In this document: positions 1 through 12,559 of the stretch, one piece after another
Layout: each line of letters starts with the position of its first letter
Position numbering within the stretch: position 1 is the stretch's first letter
From: Cryptomeria japonica
Lineage: Eukaryota; Streptophyta; Pinopsida; Cupressales; Cupressaceae
Direction of reading: 5' to 3'
DNA length: 64,000 nucleotides
Assembly: GCF_030272615.1 (NCBI RefSeq)
Contig: NC_081414.1
Coordinates: 577,001 to 641,000 of the forward strand
Made by a program: the position numbers and the translations under genes
Notes under the pieces: generated by a model
Database searches by the model: none
Seen by the model: only the letters and a program-made list of their open reading frames with translations
Told to the model about the DNA's origin: nothing

Positions 1-932
1 GAAAATGCATGTCACTTTGAAAATCACATCTAATGTGCTCAAAACTACACAACAACACTTTAGGCCTCGAATAATTGATAATGTCTTTGACGAAGAACTC
101 AACTTGCCCATGGAGATTAAAGTCCAACCTTACTGAAGTTTACATCAGATTCAATCTTCACAAGCTTAAATGCTTTCTTTGCTCTTGTAGATATTAATGT
201 GATCAACAACAAGCAAGCTTGGTAATCATCCCTTTTCCTCTCTTTCAAGCTAAATGGTCAGCCAATAGTCCAAATGCCCAAGAAGTCAAACAGAGGAAAC
301 CCGTCCTAGAATAGAATAGCAAAAGGAAGCCCTCTGCTCACAAAGACAATGCTCAAAATGTACACCAATACTTCGTTTCATACCAATGGAAAAATTAAAC
401 TAGCCATGCATCCATTTGTTCTCCACCAATATCTTTCAAAATATCTGAATAACCTGCAAATCAACCATTGCGAGAAACCACCTAAAATATGACTCGAAAC
501 TAAAATGCATCGTAAAATACTTGTAAGATATCTCCAACAACACAAGCCATAGTAGCTCTTTCACTACCCTAGTTAGTTGTCTTGAAGAGGGATTTTGTCC
601 TCGTGAAGGTTGAGTTGAAACATCTCCATAAACCACACATGATCTTCTCATTAGAGAGAATATCAAAAATAATAATCTTTAACATATCATTAAACAAGAG
701 CCCCTATACACCTTTAATAACTTTTGAGAGCTATTTTAGGATTTTTTATTATGCTTTTTTTCTTTTTTGATACTTAAAAAACAAAAAAAAAATTGCTTTT
801 TCACTTTTTTTGGAAAAACACTTTTTTGCTTTTTCACTACTTTTGGAAACCTTTTTTTGCTATTTTGCTAGGTTTTTTAGGAATGTGCTTTCTTTCTTTT
901 TAAAATATCATTTAAATCTTTTAATTTATTTT
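1..932. other. Unassigned AT-rich sequence
   Basis: No convincing coding, RNA or mobile feature seen on either strand. The last 200 bases are rich in T runs. The stretch ends where a copia-type LTR begins with TGTTGGAAC at 933. It is probably older repeat or intergenic DNA. Confidence 0.4.
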
Positions 933-2541
933 TGTTGGAACAAACTAATATATTGAGAGGGGGGTGAATCGGTATATTATAAAATTCAACTTTAGCAAGT
1001 TATATTCTATTATTACCAGTTATGAGTATTATCATCATAAGCATACCCACATGAGAACACATACGTGGAAACCCTAGAAGGGAAAAACAATGGTGAACAA
1101 GCTACTTGAATTTACCGCTCAAATCCAACCTCACAATGAAAATAAATGATTACACTTATTTATGAAGGCGCCAACCTTTAGATTACAATCCCCTCACTAA
1201 TACATCAATTTGAGCATCAACTCAAGAGGACTACAATCATCTTGATCAAAGTAATACAATATTAGATTGGTAACAATCCTATACAAATAAAAAAACAAGA
1301 ACCTTATACAAATTAGAAGGTAACAACCTCGCAATTGAATATTAGAAATACCTTTGTTGAGACAAGATTAAAGAATGTTAGAATGGACCTTGTAATTTTT
1401 CTTTATCAATTATTAGCCTCTAGTCCACACATTGTTTTGGAACAACCACTTCACCTCTGCATCAAAAGATGGAACATGATCTGCATAGAGTGACTCATTT
1501 TATTATATTGGTAACCTCTCAGTTATGCTTGCAACATTTTTCACACTCAACTACAACCACAAAGGAATGATCTCATTCATCTATAAATACATGTGTTCTA
1601 TTTACATTGTTCAGATGTCAACTACAAATTTAATCAAACCTGTTGGCCTATATATAGCTCATCTTCTTCACTGCTTCATAGTCGACGCCGAAACACCCAA
1701 ATTCATAACTATGAACTAGCTATTTTCTTAGTTTAAACATAAGCAATTGAACTTTCTATTTCGCAATAGAACTAATGAACGAGATGCAAGTCCTCTGATA
1801 AACTATGTAGACTTGTCATTTGGTCTTGTTATAGATGTGTGGCATCATTGCGTAGTTTTGCAATTGTCAGACATGGTCCCATCAGTCTTCTTGTGATTGT
1901 GTGTTGGACGTCAATCCTCGATAACCTGTCATCTCCCCGAATTCTTGCAAATAAAAAAAATGAGGTCCTGCTAATTCTTTGTGGATGCGCGAGAGAAAAC
2001 CAATTGCTTGTTACCCAACTTACATGTCCTCATTTCATGATTTCATAACCAAGGGAAAAGGATACTACAAATAAAAAAAATACTTCCTACATTTCACAAA
2101 TATCAGTGTGACCATTCATTAGATTCAGAGCTTCTGATTCAAGAAATATTACTTATTTATTCGATTAAGTTAGTAATTGGTTAGGCGAAGGATTTGGTAA
2201 TACTATGACCAAAAGGGCTTAAGTGATAACTTAAGTGGTTGATAATGGGTGATATCAGGTCACCAAGTAGTTAAAAACAAGTGTATGCACCTAAGACAAA
2301 GACGTAGAGTTTAAGAATTATGATTATGTCAAAACTCTAATAAGGCCAGAGAGCTCAAGAAACTAATTCTAGGGCCAAAACTGTCCACAATAGCTAATCT
2401 GAGCACACAATGGCATCTGTAACTCTATGCCCAACAACTCCATATCTTTTTCTCACATGTGAAATACATGAGAAACCCTTCGTAGTGATTAGAGTAGATC
2501 AAAAATAATAATTACAACTTTGCATGATTACTTTTGACAAT
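933..2541 (-). mobile_element. Ty1/copia LTR, larger part (minus strand), interrupted by element F
   Basis: Read on the minus strand this looks like the body and 3' end of a copia LTR. The plus-strand start, TGTTGGAAC followed by a TATTGAGAGGGGGG run, recurs in related form near 55113 (TACTGAGAGGGG). A GTGGAAACCCTAGAAGGG segment near 1067 resembles the conserved cap region of plant copia LTRs. The missing first 30 bases of the LTR, preceded by a polypurine tract, lie at 25949-25990. Element F therefore inserted close to the start of this LTR and split it. Confidence 0.5.
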
Positions 2542-3095
2542 TGTAGTGTCGTAAATTATCACCAGGCCAATTTACTCCTCGTGTTTGTGCCCCTACTTTA
2601 GCGCGTATCCCCGTCATCTCCTCTTCGGGTTCGTTCAATGCCTTAAATCCAGTTTTTATGCCACATACACCTACCAAATGACTCTCTAGAGAGGTTTCCC
2701 CCTCTTTGGGCCAAAATTTTGGTCATTAGTTAAGGAGGACCAAAGCGCCCAACACCCTAGTCCCCCTCAATGGGACCCAATTTTCAAGGGAGGGATGAGA
2801 CCTATCTCTCCAATGGTAAATGAATTTGGTGGCTCTATGTGACTGTTGGAGTTCGACCTAATTGGTAAATTGACCTAGGAGCTCATATGTAAAGACATTT
2901 GATCAACTCAATTTCATAACTAGCAAAATTCATTCAGGCAATCAAGCATTGAAGTGTTCATCATCAAGCATTTCAAGAGATCTTCAAGGCTACATTTCCT
3001 TCATTCAACCATTTTGGAGAAAATTAAATTATTCATATGCAAGCATGTGTGTGTGATTAGGTTTTTTTTTATGTTCATGCCATTTCATACATATG
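2542..3095 (+). mobile_element. Element F 5' LTR, left part
   Basis: Aligns by eye with 24755-25338, including the shared stretches CACCAGGCCAATTTAC and CAATGGGACCCAATTTTCAA. It stops at ATATG (3091-3095), the target-site duplication of solo LTR H. The rest of the same LTR resumes at 20329. Confidence 0.8.
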
Positions 3096-4179
3096 TGTGG
3101 AGGCGGGAAAAGCGACATCAGGTGACTAGGTCCTAATCCCACTTTTGCCAACACATTGGGAATACGAAAGAGCCTAGTGAGATAGATCACTTTGGCTACT
3201 TCTTATGAGAAAGAGAGAGACAAGGATTACCTCTTAGGGTTTATATTCCTCTTGTTGCAAATGATGAGAAAAACTAGGGTTTGAATGATGTTAGTCCCCC
3301 GTTTTTTTTTTAGTTTCAATTCAAAATTCATCCTTTAATTATTATTTTCTTTTTCGGCTGTTTGTTTCTTTTCTTTTAAATTAAGTGATTGAACCTTGTC
3401 TTAGTTTAAAGTTCAAGTTCAATGTCCACTTTCAAGTTAGTTGTCTTCGCGACTTTGATTTATGGTAAAAGGTGAGCGCTATTGTTGAAAGTTCATGTTG
3501 AATTTGAACCTTTGAACCTTTTGGTTCAAGGTTCAAGGTTCAAAGTTAGTTGTGTGTCAGTCTTGTCTTTGCTCGTTCGTTGTCTTTTGTTTTTTTATGT
3601 CGTGAAGACTGTTTTGGGTTGTGTTCTATGTTTCTTCTTAGAGTTAAACTTGAACCCTTGAACCTTTTGGTTCTTAGTTCAAGGTTCAATATTCATAATT
3701 CATAATCTGAGGCCTCATTCAGAAGTGGTGCGCATATCATGGAAGGAAAATGACGGCGGGAAAGGGAATATTTCGAGAAGTTTTGGATTTCAAATTCTAA
3801 TTATGACAAGTAATTATAGTAATTTGTGTCATGTAATGGAGTGACTCAAAATTAAATGCATGTCGGATATCCATCAAATCAAGTGTCAATTCACACAAAC
3901 TTACTTAATTAGTGCAACTAGCGAGGATTTGAGTGAGATTTAATTCATTTTTGTTGTAAAAACTAGCAATCTCTCAAGTATTTTCTCAGTTTCTCAATAA
4001 CTGTGAAAGCGAAGGAGGTCGGAGGTATTGTATCTGCACTCAAAAGGTTTCGGGAATTTTCTGTCGGGATCAGGTTATTTTCAATTATTTCTTCTCCTAC
4101 TGGATTTTCTTGCTCAGAAGCTAGTTGTTATCCATTTCATTTGTTGTAAAACTAGAATTCCTTTTATTCCTGAAGTTGT

Positions 4180-7100
4180 TTGATAAGTATGAGAGGGGCC
4201 ATCATGAGGCCAAGTCTACCGAAATTGGGTCGTACTTCCTGTTTGATTAGTTCACTACCAGAGTTGGTGACACTTCACTGGCGCAAGAAGACCTCACTGA
4301 CTTCCTAGAAAGAGCAAAGAATCCAGCTCACAATTTAATGATGGAGAAAATCGTAAGAAGTGGTCTGATTGAAGCCGTTGCATTTGTTGTTGCAGCACCG
4401 TGCTCAGAGCTAGTTTTAGAATGCATGAACCAGTATGATGCATAACAAAGGTGTATTAGGGCTATCAATGGAGAGGTGTTGTTGAAAATTGATAGGGAGA
4501 CTGTAATGGTAGCCATGGGAATTACCCATAAGGAGTCGTAGGAAGACTGGACCATTGGTACCTCATACTCTTTCTTCTTCGAGAAGAAGAGGACCCACAA
4601 AAGCATAATTGCTAGAAACTGGTTGTTGAAAATCCAAAAAGAAGGTTCTAAGTTGTCGAGGCCACTCACCAGAGAACATTTTATAACAAAAGTGTGGGAT
4701 ATTGTTATTTTATTGAACAGATTGAAGGGAAATGCTCATGCCTTCTATTGGCAAGACCGGATGTATTTCTACATTCAAGTTATATTGAATGGAAATGCTT
4801 ATTTAGATTGGGGGCAAGTTATTGTGGAGAGATTACATGAGGGCTTAAACAAATTTGCAGGGATGTGTGGTTTTTATATGTCCTTGTACCTGTTTTATAT
4901 ACTCGCCTACACTCGAGACTGGAATGGTTTATACCATGAACCCTGGGTTGATGGGATAAGGGATTACAAATACTACCCTCACCTGCAGTAGCATAAATAT
5001 GTTGAAAACTTCATCAGGTGGAACGATATTTTTATAGGTAGATTAGTTCATGAGTTGCAAGGTAACATAAATAAAAGATTATCAACAAAAGCAATGGAAT
5101 TTGTAGGTATCTATGATAGTTTCTTCATTCAGTTTTCTCAGTTCACTTATGTTAGAGTTGGCAGCTTTCAGGGTGAACCTTTCAAGTTACCCAGGTATTC
5201 TTTGGATAGTTATATTTTGATTGAGGTTAGTTGACAGCTCGCCTACATTGATAAAAGAAATTAAGGGAAGTTTGGAGTTGTTTTCCAGTAGATTTGGATT
5301 ATTATAGCTGTAAATCTATTTCATATGCTTTAAATCTTAAACTTGAATTCAAGAAGTTCAATTTGCAGTCATATGTTGCTAGACGCAAATTTGATAGCCG
5401 AAGGTATGTCATAGAAAACTTGAATGTTGGTATTGATTTTAATCAGGAACCTCAACTGGAAGACTACTGGGAGAACTATAATAATGAGTCTGATGTCAGA
5501 AAGAGACTGTGGTCTAGGTTCACAGTTCAACAAATTATGATGATGGGTCTACCTATGAATTTCTCTGATGTACAAGAGGATGAGGGCAAATAAGTTGTTG
5601 ATCCCAAGGTCAATTAGAAGATACAGAGGAAACCTATTCCAGAATTTGATTGGGATAGAAAAGGAGATGACAACATTCAAGCTAAAACCTTCAATGTTAT
5701 TAGACGAACTGAAAGATGGCTAAAGGACCGTCGTTTTGGACAACAGTCCATTTCTGAATCAAGGAGTAGAACATTTGGCCGAACTCATGCAGCTTCACAA
5801 GTATCTTTACCCTCTTCTAACATTTCTATTGATGTTGCAAGTAATGAAAAACAGAGGACCGAGAAAATTAAAACTGCAAACTTAAGAGAATATTCTCTAA
5901 GTTCCTCCCCTGTTTGCATCACATGCTCCCGTAGCAAGAAGAACAATTAGAAACTTCCCACAAATCCACTTGTGGTAGATTTAGACTCTGAAGAAGAAAT
6001 TCAAGGAACGATGGATGCCCAACTACCCAAAAAGATCACTATTGATGCTACTGACAAGGGAAAGGAGATTCAAGAAGCAGGAGACTCTGTAAATGCCATG
6101 GTTGTTGTTATCATTAGCCAACAAACACCTCCACCCAAGGAAACGTTTGTTGTCCACAAATGGTTAAGCACTTCACTTAGCAAGAAACAAAATGTAATTC
6201 CAATCTCTATTCCAATGGATGATATGGTTAGTAAATGTTTGGGGAGAACGTCAAAGTCCAATAAATTCAAAACTGAAGTAATGATAGATGTAGATGATCA
6301 AACAGGGCATTGGGTTGCAGAGGTAGCTCAACCTCCAATGGATAAAGATGTTGAGACCGTCACTGAAAAAGACTTTGTTATTGAGAAATTTGATTGAGGG
6401 GTGGCCTCTCGAGCTGCAGACACCAAACACGTGGAGACCTCCACCAAGAGAATTCTGACTAGGACTTGGAAGGACAAAAAAAATAAGATTAAAATGAAAT
6501 AGACTATAATGCAGATGACTCTGTACATCAATGCCATACAAGATCCCAATCCACAACCGCTTTCTCAGGTACGTTTGTCATTTGATTCAAAGTCACCAAT
6601 GAACCAGAAATTGCTTGATCAAGTTCAGAGAAGTTGGATGGTAGCAAACATTTTTTGTGAGTGGTTGGAATCAATTGCTCGGCAAGGTACAAGCTACATC
6701 TTTGATCTGATTAAGGTATTTGGAAGTGCAGAGTCTGTGGGCAATAAATTAGAAACAAAAATAATCACCTGGGAGAAAGATAAAAGCAAATGGGTAGTTG
6801 TGCTGAAACAAATGAGAGATACCCAAAGGTATGGAGTCATGAACTTCCTGGTAGAAAAACCAGTGCATGGTCTAGATGATAATGTGCTTTTTGTATGTAA
6901 AGAAAATATCGAATGGAGGAACTCAATTATTGAATAGGGGCAAGAAGAATCAATCAAACTTTTGAAGTAGTTAAAAGAATTGATTAATATTATGCAAAAA
7001 GATATGAAGTGCATAGATATTCAACTCCTGAAAGATGATGGGCTGACACTTGAAGGTTCAACTAATATAATTCAAGCTTCCAAGGATTGAGTTCAACAAA

Positions 7101-7236
7101 TCCAGGAAGCAAAATACTTAACAATAGAAGACTTGTCAAAAATTGCACAAATTGAATCCATGTTGGTTGTTTGCTTTGATCATCTCGAGACACATAAGGG
7201 AAAAGTTGTACAATTGAATAAGAAGAAGGAGGTCTA
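4180..7236 (+). pseudogene. LTR-encoded accessory protein, decayed copy in the A 5' LTR
   Basis: A long frame with scattered stops inside the 5' LTR. Recognisable blocks are DFLERAKNP (about 4300), SGLIEAVAF, NGEVLLKIDRETVMVAMGI (about 4470), a W...YFIQVI-like block (about 4750), QFTYVRVG...LPRY (about 5145), EDYWENYNN...MMGLP (about 5460), an acidic SEEE linker (about 5980) and a helical tail. They match, in order, the intact protein in LTR B and the broken one in LTR C. Stops include TAA after YDA (4444), TAG after HKES, TAG at about 4989, TAA at 5593 and TAG at 6940. Only some are shared with the 3' LTR copy. Function is unknown. The N-terminal core resembles plant-mobile-domain or Transposase_32-type sequences in pattern only. 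Confidence 0.75.
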
Positions 7237-7527
7237 GAAGCAGTAGATACTTCATATTGGTCTTTCACATTACCAACTCATCCTCAAATTCTCTATAGCT
7301 TATTTGTAATGGTGCAATATCCGTAGCACTCCTTCGCCTCAGAAGAAATAGGTGGATGCCACGTCGACTGTCGGAGCTTGATCACATAGCCATTTCTCGC
7401 AGCTTATGTCGTTGTTCCTGTTTTGGTAGTTGCTTTTTAGTTGTAAGGATAAAATTATTTGACTCTTGGGGAGAGTTAGATATTTTACTCTGGTTTTAAT
7501 TGTAATGAACTATCATGGCCTGGTGGC

Positions 7528-7535
7528 TATATATA
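7528..7535 (+). promoter_or_regulatory. TATA box of A 5' LTR
   Basis: TATATATA lies 290 bases after the LTR-encoded frame ends and 563 bases before the LTR end. The identical position in the 3' LTR is 18253-18260. It is probably the promoter for genomic RNA. Confidence 0.6.
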
Positions 7536-8098
7536 CTCTGTTATAAGCCTTGTAAAAGGTTTGATTTTGTTTTGGTTGAGATAGGACATAAGCTTTATAT
7601 TTTGTAATGCTATGTATCCTGAAGGAAAGACAATTTGATTTATGAATGAAATTGTAACATATTCCATCTTTTAAATCTTTGTATTTATGAATTGAAGTGT
7701 GAATCTCTGTGAATATTTGATTCAATTGCAGAATTTGTCATCTTTCTGATGCAGTGTATGTGAATGTGCAAAAAGAAAAACTTCTGAAATGTTTGTCTTG
7801 CTGATTAAAGGAATGAAAGTCAATGATCTTTTAAAAAAAATTGTGCTTAAAAATATTTGCGGTATTCATTTTTTGTTGACAAATGAATGCTTAAATACCT
7901 TTAATGCTTTGTGGTAAAAAGTGTGCATAGAAATTGTTAACCTAAGCTTATTGAAAATCATTCTTGGGGAGTTGTAACCATATACAGAGGTTAATTGTTT
8001 AAGCAGTTATCCAACTATTGGTGTGTTTTGTCTTTCGTTTGTGGACATGCAAAAGTTAAAGAATTAAATTGTGTGAAAGGCAAATCTATTAACCAACA

Positions 8099-8126
8099 AA
8101 TTTTTGGCGACTCTACTAGGGAGTCG
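8099..8126 (+). promoter_or_regulatory. Primer binding site of element A
   Basis: Directly after the LTR end comes AATTTTTGGCGACTCTACTA, then GGGAGTCG. The TTTGGCGACTC core resembles the tRNA-type primer site of Ogre/Tat elements. The exact tRNA was not checked. Confidence 0.6.
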
Positions 8127-8269
8127 AATAATAAGGCTGGAGCCTGAATTAGAAGGAAAATAAGATTTTTTTCTGAAAGGCCTGATTTCCTCTTTTTGTT
8201 TCAATTAAATAGTGAATCATAAGAAGGCTGGAGTCAAAAATATATACAAGATCTCAGAGGCCTAAAGGG

Positions 8270-9871
8270 GTGATTGATTCTATTTTTCAGGAACTCCAAG
8301 ATTCCAACTTCTTAACCTCTTTTACACCTAGAAGAAGAGCAAAGAGAAGACCTCCAACTTTCTCTTATGTATCCCCTGTATCTCCTACCTGTCAAGCCCT
8401 AACATTGCATGGTGTTGCTTTCCCTAGTGTAATCAACCCTACACCTTTGAATATCATCTTACCTATGGCTGCAAATAATCCCTGGGGCCCTGTTGTAGGA
8501 CCACTTGCACTTGGTGCAAATCTTAACCCTTTGCCCAAAGGAGAAAGAGCTCATTTGCCTAAATTTAGTGGTGATGGAAAGGTCTCAACAGGTGAGCATT
8601 TGAATGCAGTTCTAGTTGTTCAACATGAAGATATAGTTGTAAGATTATTTGTACAAAAATTGACTGGGGTGGTAGTTGATTGGTTCTATCATTTACCAAA
8701 TGGTGTAATTACAAATTGGAATGATCTTAAAAATAGGTTCGAGGCTAGGTTCAAATTAGTTGAAGATGAACATTCTCTTCTAGCATAGTTCCTCAGTTAA
8801 AGAAAGAAATCTCTGAGTCTATGAGAGATTTCGTGGCTAAGTTTGACAAAATTATTCATAAGATTCCAGCAAATCAAAGGCCCTCTGATGATAATTTGAA
8901 ATATTTTTTTATCAATTCTATGCCCTCTAAAATTAGTTTCTTGATCCGTAGGCAAAGAGTAGAAGCCTTAGCTGATGTAAAAAACATTGGCAGTAGAATT
9001 AGAGGATGATTTGATTACTGTAGGAAGGTGGAAGAGGGAAGTCCAAACTTCCACATCACAAACATCAACCTCATCTGATCCCATTATTAAAAGATTAATG
9101 AATGATATGATAACCTTGAAAAGGCAATTACCCATAACTAGTACTTCTTATCCACAACCTTATCAAGATATCCCAAGGAGATTTCCAAACCAGTCAGCAG
9201 GAACCGGAGGTAAAGCACTACAATTAGCTCCCACGCAAGAAAGTCTAGCTATTGAGGCGCCTCCACCAAAAGCTAACATGTGTATTTTTCATCTGACCGA
9301 TGACAATGATGGAAGTTATTGCCCAAAGATGGTGTGTTATGCCCAGTTGATTGGTTCTAAGGAGGTGCTTAGTGAACCGAGTGAAGAAGAATCTCCCAGG
9401 CAGCCTAGCGACTCTGAAATCCACTTCCTAGAGTATGATTCAGATTCAGAAAGAGGAGGTGACATTCTAGTTACCTTGGAGGATCCTTCATGTGTTGTGC
9501 TGACAAGAAATCAACAAAATGTTAAGTATCAAGGTGCTCCTTCATCTTTTGCTGGAAATTTTAAAGGTAAGGAGATATTTTCTCGTTCACATAACAATGA
9601 TTTAAGGGCTCAACAAATTCAATTGCTAAAACCTGTAGATACAAAGAGTTCTTTTGATATTGTTGAATTTTGTAAATCCTCTCGAATTCAAATTCCACCA
9701 GCAGAATATCTTAAATCAAACCCTAAAGAACTTGATAGGTTGGTTAAGTTTGTGAAAGGAAATAATGAGTATGTACAAGTTGATATGACACAACAATCAG
9801 CTAACGCTACATTGTCCTCCCAAGGAGATGTGTCAACTCGTCCTGCTTCCCATGAAGTTCCCCTGAAATAG
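8270..9871 (+). pseudogene. Element A gag
   Basis: The gag coding region is spread over frame-shifted segments (8270-8788, 8821-9009, 8987-9871). The Retrotrans_gag-like core runs from about 8535: HLPKFSGDGKVSTGEHL, then DWFYHLPNGVITNWNDLKNR and FEARF, which is the usual WF..L....I..W..L...F pattern. It stops at 8788, continues after a gap at 8821 and shifts frame near 8990. The tail (9240-9871) is hydrophilic and has a C..H...C-like remnant near 9277 in place of a clear CCHC knuckle. Broken. Confidence 0.75.
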
Positions 9872-10149
9872 TTGCCCATCAAGTTGATGATATATTGTCT
9901 TTCCTTGAATCAAAACCTGAGCCTTTTTATATATCCTTGTTCATAAATGGTCATAAACTGAATAACTATATTATAGACTCAGGTGCCTCAGATAACATCA
10001 TGCCATCTGCAGTAGCCAAGGCCTCGGGATTATCCTTAACAAAAACCTTTGGTAGGTGTTACTCAATGGATTCCAAACAAATACCCTTGTTAGGAAAGAT
10101 CAAAGATGCTCAAGTGGTCCTTGTTGCTCATCCAAATAAAAGAATTTAG
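9872..10149 (+). pseudogene. Element A aspartic protease
   Basis: Pepsin-like retroviral protease. The catalytic motif IDSGASDNIM lies at about 9972, preceded by FYISLFINGHKLNNY and followed by LTKTFGRCYSMDSKQIPLLG. This is typical of Tat/Ogre proteases that cut the Gag-Pol precursor. The frame closes at 10149, before the next domain. Confidence 0.8.
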
Positions 10150-10389
10150 TTAACCATTTTTATAGCTGACATTCATACATTTTGTAGAGACCTAGGGGGT
10201 GAGATTAAGATGGACTGGTCTTAGGCCACCATTCCCATAGGGAAACAACTGGTCATTTTGCAACCCGAGCCCAAATCTAAGTTCACTGTTTTTCCTTCCG
10301 ACGATCCAAAAGCATAAATATTATATCATGAATGTCAATTTTGAAATTATATGATCTTGTCTGATAATGAAGTTGCAGGAAATTTGTCT

Positions 10390-10860
10390 CAACCCGAGGC
10401 ACTACAGGATTTATGGTTGATGAAATTTGATGGAAGTTGTTCAGCATCAGGTTCTGGAGCCGGGGTAGTTTTTATTCCTCCTTTGGCAAACATATTCCTT
10501 TCTCTTTCAAATTGGAGTTTAAGAATACAAATAATACTACTGAGTATGAAGCCCTATTATTGGGATTGGCTGAGGCAAAGAAGTTGGGAGGGTAGTTGTG
10601 AAACAAGTTAGAGGGTTGTTCAATGTAAAGAATGAGAGGTTGAGGCACTACAAGAATAGAGTGTGGGATGAAATTGAGGGTTTTGATGCATTTTCTATCG
10701 AGGCCATTCCTAGAGAGCAACATTCTAAGGTTGATTCTTTGATAGTATTAGCTTCCCTTTTGGTTCCTCATCCTGAGTTAACGGATGATACCTACTGAGT
10801 GGAATTGATATACCAACCGAGTGTAGCTGATAATTCATAATTTTGGTAGGTCTTTGAAAA
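10390..10860 (+). pseudogene. Element A second RNase H (aRNH type), located before RT
   Basis: Two frames together show an archaeal-type RNase H. The first motif is WLMKFDGSCSASGSGAGVV (about 10412). An out-of-frame TTEYEALLLGLAEAKKLG block (about 10538) follows. Then VKQVRGLFNVKNERLRHYKN (about 10601) and FSIEAIPREQHSKVDSL (about 10693). These match the extra aRNH of Tat/Ogre elements. It would degrade RNA in RNA:DNA hybrids. It is unusual in lying between protease and RT; in Ogre/Retand, as I know them, the extra RNase H follows the RT-RNase H. One frameshift near 10490 breaks it. Confidence 0.75.
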
Positions 10861-11285
10861 TGACAAGCAGATCATGAACTTTTTGCATTGCACAGAAATG
10901 TTCAGTACTACTTTCTTTGAAGGATCAGAAGCTGAGTGCAAGGAGTTTTCATCGAAACTGAGTCAAGAGATAAATGATGAAGTAATCAACTAAAAAGAAA
11001 TAAGATTCCCAAAGGGTTAGTTTCCTTAGAACGTCTCTTTGATAGTCATGATGCCTTAGTAAGAAAAAAGATTAGCGAATTCCTACAGTTTAGGATGTTG
11101 GAGGTTATGAAAGAGTTAATATTGGAACTGAGGAGGATCCTAAGTATGTTAACCTAGGAAAATGTTGCACACCTACATAGAAGGAAAAGTTCATAAGTCT
11201 CCTGTTGGAATACAAAGACGTTTTTTCCTAGTGCTATGATGACCTGATAAACTTCAGGGAAGGAAACTTTCAACACCATATTCCT
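10861..11285 (+). pseudogene. Element A protease-RT linker remnant
   Basis: Degenerate linker before RT with several stops. Only short fragments such as HIPLKPGTSPF at the start of RT are recognisable. No separate gene seen. Confidence 0.4.
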
Positions 11286-12100
11286 TTGAAGCCTGGAACA
11301 AGTCCTTTCCTACATAAATTAAGAAATTTTAATCCCAAAGTTGTTGAAGCTATCTTTAACAAGGTAGACAAAATGTTGAAGGCTAGAATCATATATCATA
11401 TTAATCATTCCACTTGGATAGCCAACATAGTCCCAATTTGTAAGAAAAATAAAGAGATAAGAATTTGTGTCAACTTTAGGAATTTGAATCAAGCTAGCCT
11501 GAAAGATAATTATCCACTGCCTGTTATGGATCATATTCTGCAAATGGTTTTGGATTCAAAATTGATGTCTCTGCTTGATGTATTTTCTGATTATAACCAG
11601 ATTAGCGTCTTCGAAAAGGACCAACACAAAACAACTTTCATCACTCCCTGCGGTACCTTCGCATACAACAAGATGTCGTTTGGTCTGATAAATGCCAGAG
11701 CAACCTTTCAGAGGGCTATGGACTTGTTTTTTGGCCATCTAAAAGATAAAATAATTGTTATATACCTTGATGATCTAACTATCTTTTCGAAGAGGAGAAA
11801 GCATCACCTAAGAGACTTAAGGCAAGTATTGCAGAGATGCCGAGAGCACGGAGTGTCTTTGAATCCGAAGAAGTCAGTGTTTAGAGTTATTGAAGGAAAA
11901 TTACTTGGTCATGTCATTTCCAAAGAGGGTGTCAAGGTGGATCCTGAAAGGGTAAAGGAAATTCAGCAGCTAATTCTACCATCTAATAGAAATGCGGTCA
12001 GGTCCTTCTTTGGACAGGTGAATTTTCTGAGAAGATTTGTCCCGGATTTTACGGAGACCACTAGATACATTGTGAACCTGATGAATGAAAAGCAGGTATT
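11286..12100 (+). pseudogene. Element A reverse transcriptase
   Basis: Copies the element RNA into DNA in the cytoplasmic particle. Motifs in order: IYHINHSTWIANIVPICKKN, RICVNFRNLNQASLKDNYPL, LLDVFSDYNQI, TTFITPCGTFAYNKMSFGL, then the catalytic YLDDLTIFSK (about 11761), LNPKKSVF, LLGHVISKEGV and VNFLRRFVPDF. The frame is open to 12425 and this domain looks almost complete. Residue choice is typical of the Tat/Ogre branch of Ty3/gypsy. It sits in a dead polyprotein because upstream domains are frame-shifted. Confidence 0.9.
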
Positions 12101-12440
12101 CAAGTGGAGTGATGAGGAGAAGAAGGGATTTGAAGCGATAAAAGAAGTTATAGCGCAAGCACCTACCCTTGTTAATCTAGATTTTAAGAATGATTTTATT
12201 ATCTACTGTTATGCCTCAAAACATACCATGTCAAGAATTTTGTTGCAGAAGAATGAAGAAAATGAAGAAGTTCCAATATCCTTCATGAGTGTTCCTCTCA
12301 AGAAACATGAATTGAAATATTCACCGATGGAGAAACAAGCATTTGATGTTGTGAAAGTTGTAAAACAATTCAGGTATTATATTTTTCATTCTCGCGATAG
12401 TGTATGTACCACACTTTGCTGTTAAGAGCATTCTAAAATA
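12101..12440 (+). pseudogene. Element A gypsy RNase H
   Basis: Continues the RT frame: APTLVNLDFKNDFIIYCYAS, RILLQKNEENEEVPISFMS, ELKYSPMEKQAFDVVKVV, FRYYIFHS. The first catalytic aspartate expected in the Y.DAS motif appears replaced (YCYAS). The frame ends at 12425, so the domain is inactive and truncated. Confidence 0.75.
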
Positions 12441-12559
12441 GTAGGATATCATGATGAACAATAGAGCCTCTTGGGTGTCCAAGATAGCCAACTAAATTGG
12501 TGAGAGGGTAAGGCTTGTATAAATTAATTGCAGAAAGAAGGAGTGAAGTGATTTAGGAA

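Larger units (their letters stand above)
3289..8098 (+). mobile_element. Element A 5' LTR (4.8 kb)
   Basis: The first 900 bases are non-coding, with a run of TTGAACC/GGTTCAA repeats at about 3470-3690. A long degenerate reading frame follows (about 4180-7236). Then come a TATA box (7528-7535) and about 560 bases to the CCAACA end. The U3 part alone is therefore more than 4 kb, far beyond the few hundred bases to about 2 kb of ordinary plant gypsy LTRs. Confidence 0.9.
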
